This document shows positions 63,741 through 64,000 of a stretch of DNA of 64,000 nt, in pieces. A model generated the notes under the pieces. It searched no databases, was not told the DNA's origin, and worked only from the letters and a program-made list of their open reading frames with translations. Origin of the DNA: Chaetorhynchus papuensis (Eukaryota > Chordata > Aves > Passeriformes > Rhipiduridae); the NCBI GenBank assembly GCA_013396525.1, contig VWYX01000679.1, positions 186,001 through 250,000 of the forward strand, read 5' to 3'. Position 1 is the first letter of the stretch. Every line of letters begins with the position of its first letter. Position numbers and translations under genes: made by a program.

Positions 63741-64000
63741 GTTCCATGGAAAGATAGAAACTAACCCAGGCAGCTGATGAGGTGAATATACTGACTGCAC
63801 TAACATGAATTTTATTTGCCTAAGTGTCTATATCTAACAATGATGTGCATTTCTGCAAGCTGGTATATAGTCATTAATTAGCAGGTGCTTCTTAAGCTGT
63901 TCAGTGCCTGCATTCTTGGGAGACAAAGAGGGATGATTCCAAACAGTAAAGAATAAGATGAAATTTCATGTACATAGTATTAAATAACCATAGTTCATGC

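Larger units (their letters stand above)
61865..64000. other. Noncoding, downstream intron
   Basis: AT-rich, with an inverted repeat at 63193-63339 (listed separately) and a degenerate hexamer repeat at about 63694-63740. No in-phase exon with good splice sites was seen after 61864. Confidence 0.5.

Overview
The window looks like avian nuclear DNA. It is AT-rich and gene-poor. Interspersed repeats are almost all 5'-truncated CR1 LINEs whose 3' tails are the bird-type ATTCTATG/ATTCTRTG octamers (31.9-32.0, 26.4-27.2, 16.7-17.0 kb on +; 9.9, 12.3, 35.2-36.0, 46.3-46.5, 51.4 kb on -). There are no bacterial-style genes, operons, rRNAs, tRNAs or CRISPR arrays. Nearly all open frames are chance frames or decayed LINE coding sequence.

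Coding content is confined to short plus-strand exons, recognised from acceptor, open frame, donor and phase agreement. Left group: 13086-13215 and 15952-16065 join in phase 0 and encode a leucine-rich helical stretch of ARM/HEAT character. Middle: 43671-43736 is a clean 66-nt exon. Right group: 58900-58959, 60093-61086 (a 994-nt exon) and 61773-61864 join in phases 0 and 1 and encode an acidic, low-complexity, probably disordered region followed by a more ordered segment. All lie on + and could belong to one large gene whose introns fill most of the window, or to two adjacent genes; the sequence alone does not decide. I do not recognise the protein. An ARM/HEAT N-terminal half with a fast-evolving disordered tail resembles some meiotic or DNA-repair proteins, but that is inference and no symbol is assigned.

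Other structure: a small CpG-rich cluster at about 32.2-32.35 kb carries one strong and one degenerate RFX (X-box) type motif beside a possible minus-strand first coding exon; an ancient, highly diverged LINE lies at 17.95-19.2 kb; a (GAATA)14 microsatellite abuts a CR1 3' end at 46.2 kb; a 147-bp imperfect inverted repeat lies at 63.2-63.3 kb; and a 31-bp tandem duplication with a single N at its junction (45.6 kb) is probably an assembly scar.

Region by region: 1-9.9 kb, no gene seen; 9.9-12.5 kb, three CR1 pieces; 13.1-16.1 kb, two exons; 16.7-19.2 kb, CR1 plus ancient LINE; 19.2-43.6 kb, intron or intergenic DNA with CR1 copies and the CpG/X-box cluster; 43.7-58.9 kb, one exon plus weak candidates and two CR1 pieces; 58.9-61.9 kb, the best-supported coding block; 61.9-64 kb, noncoding with the inverted repeat.
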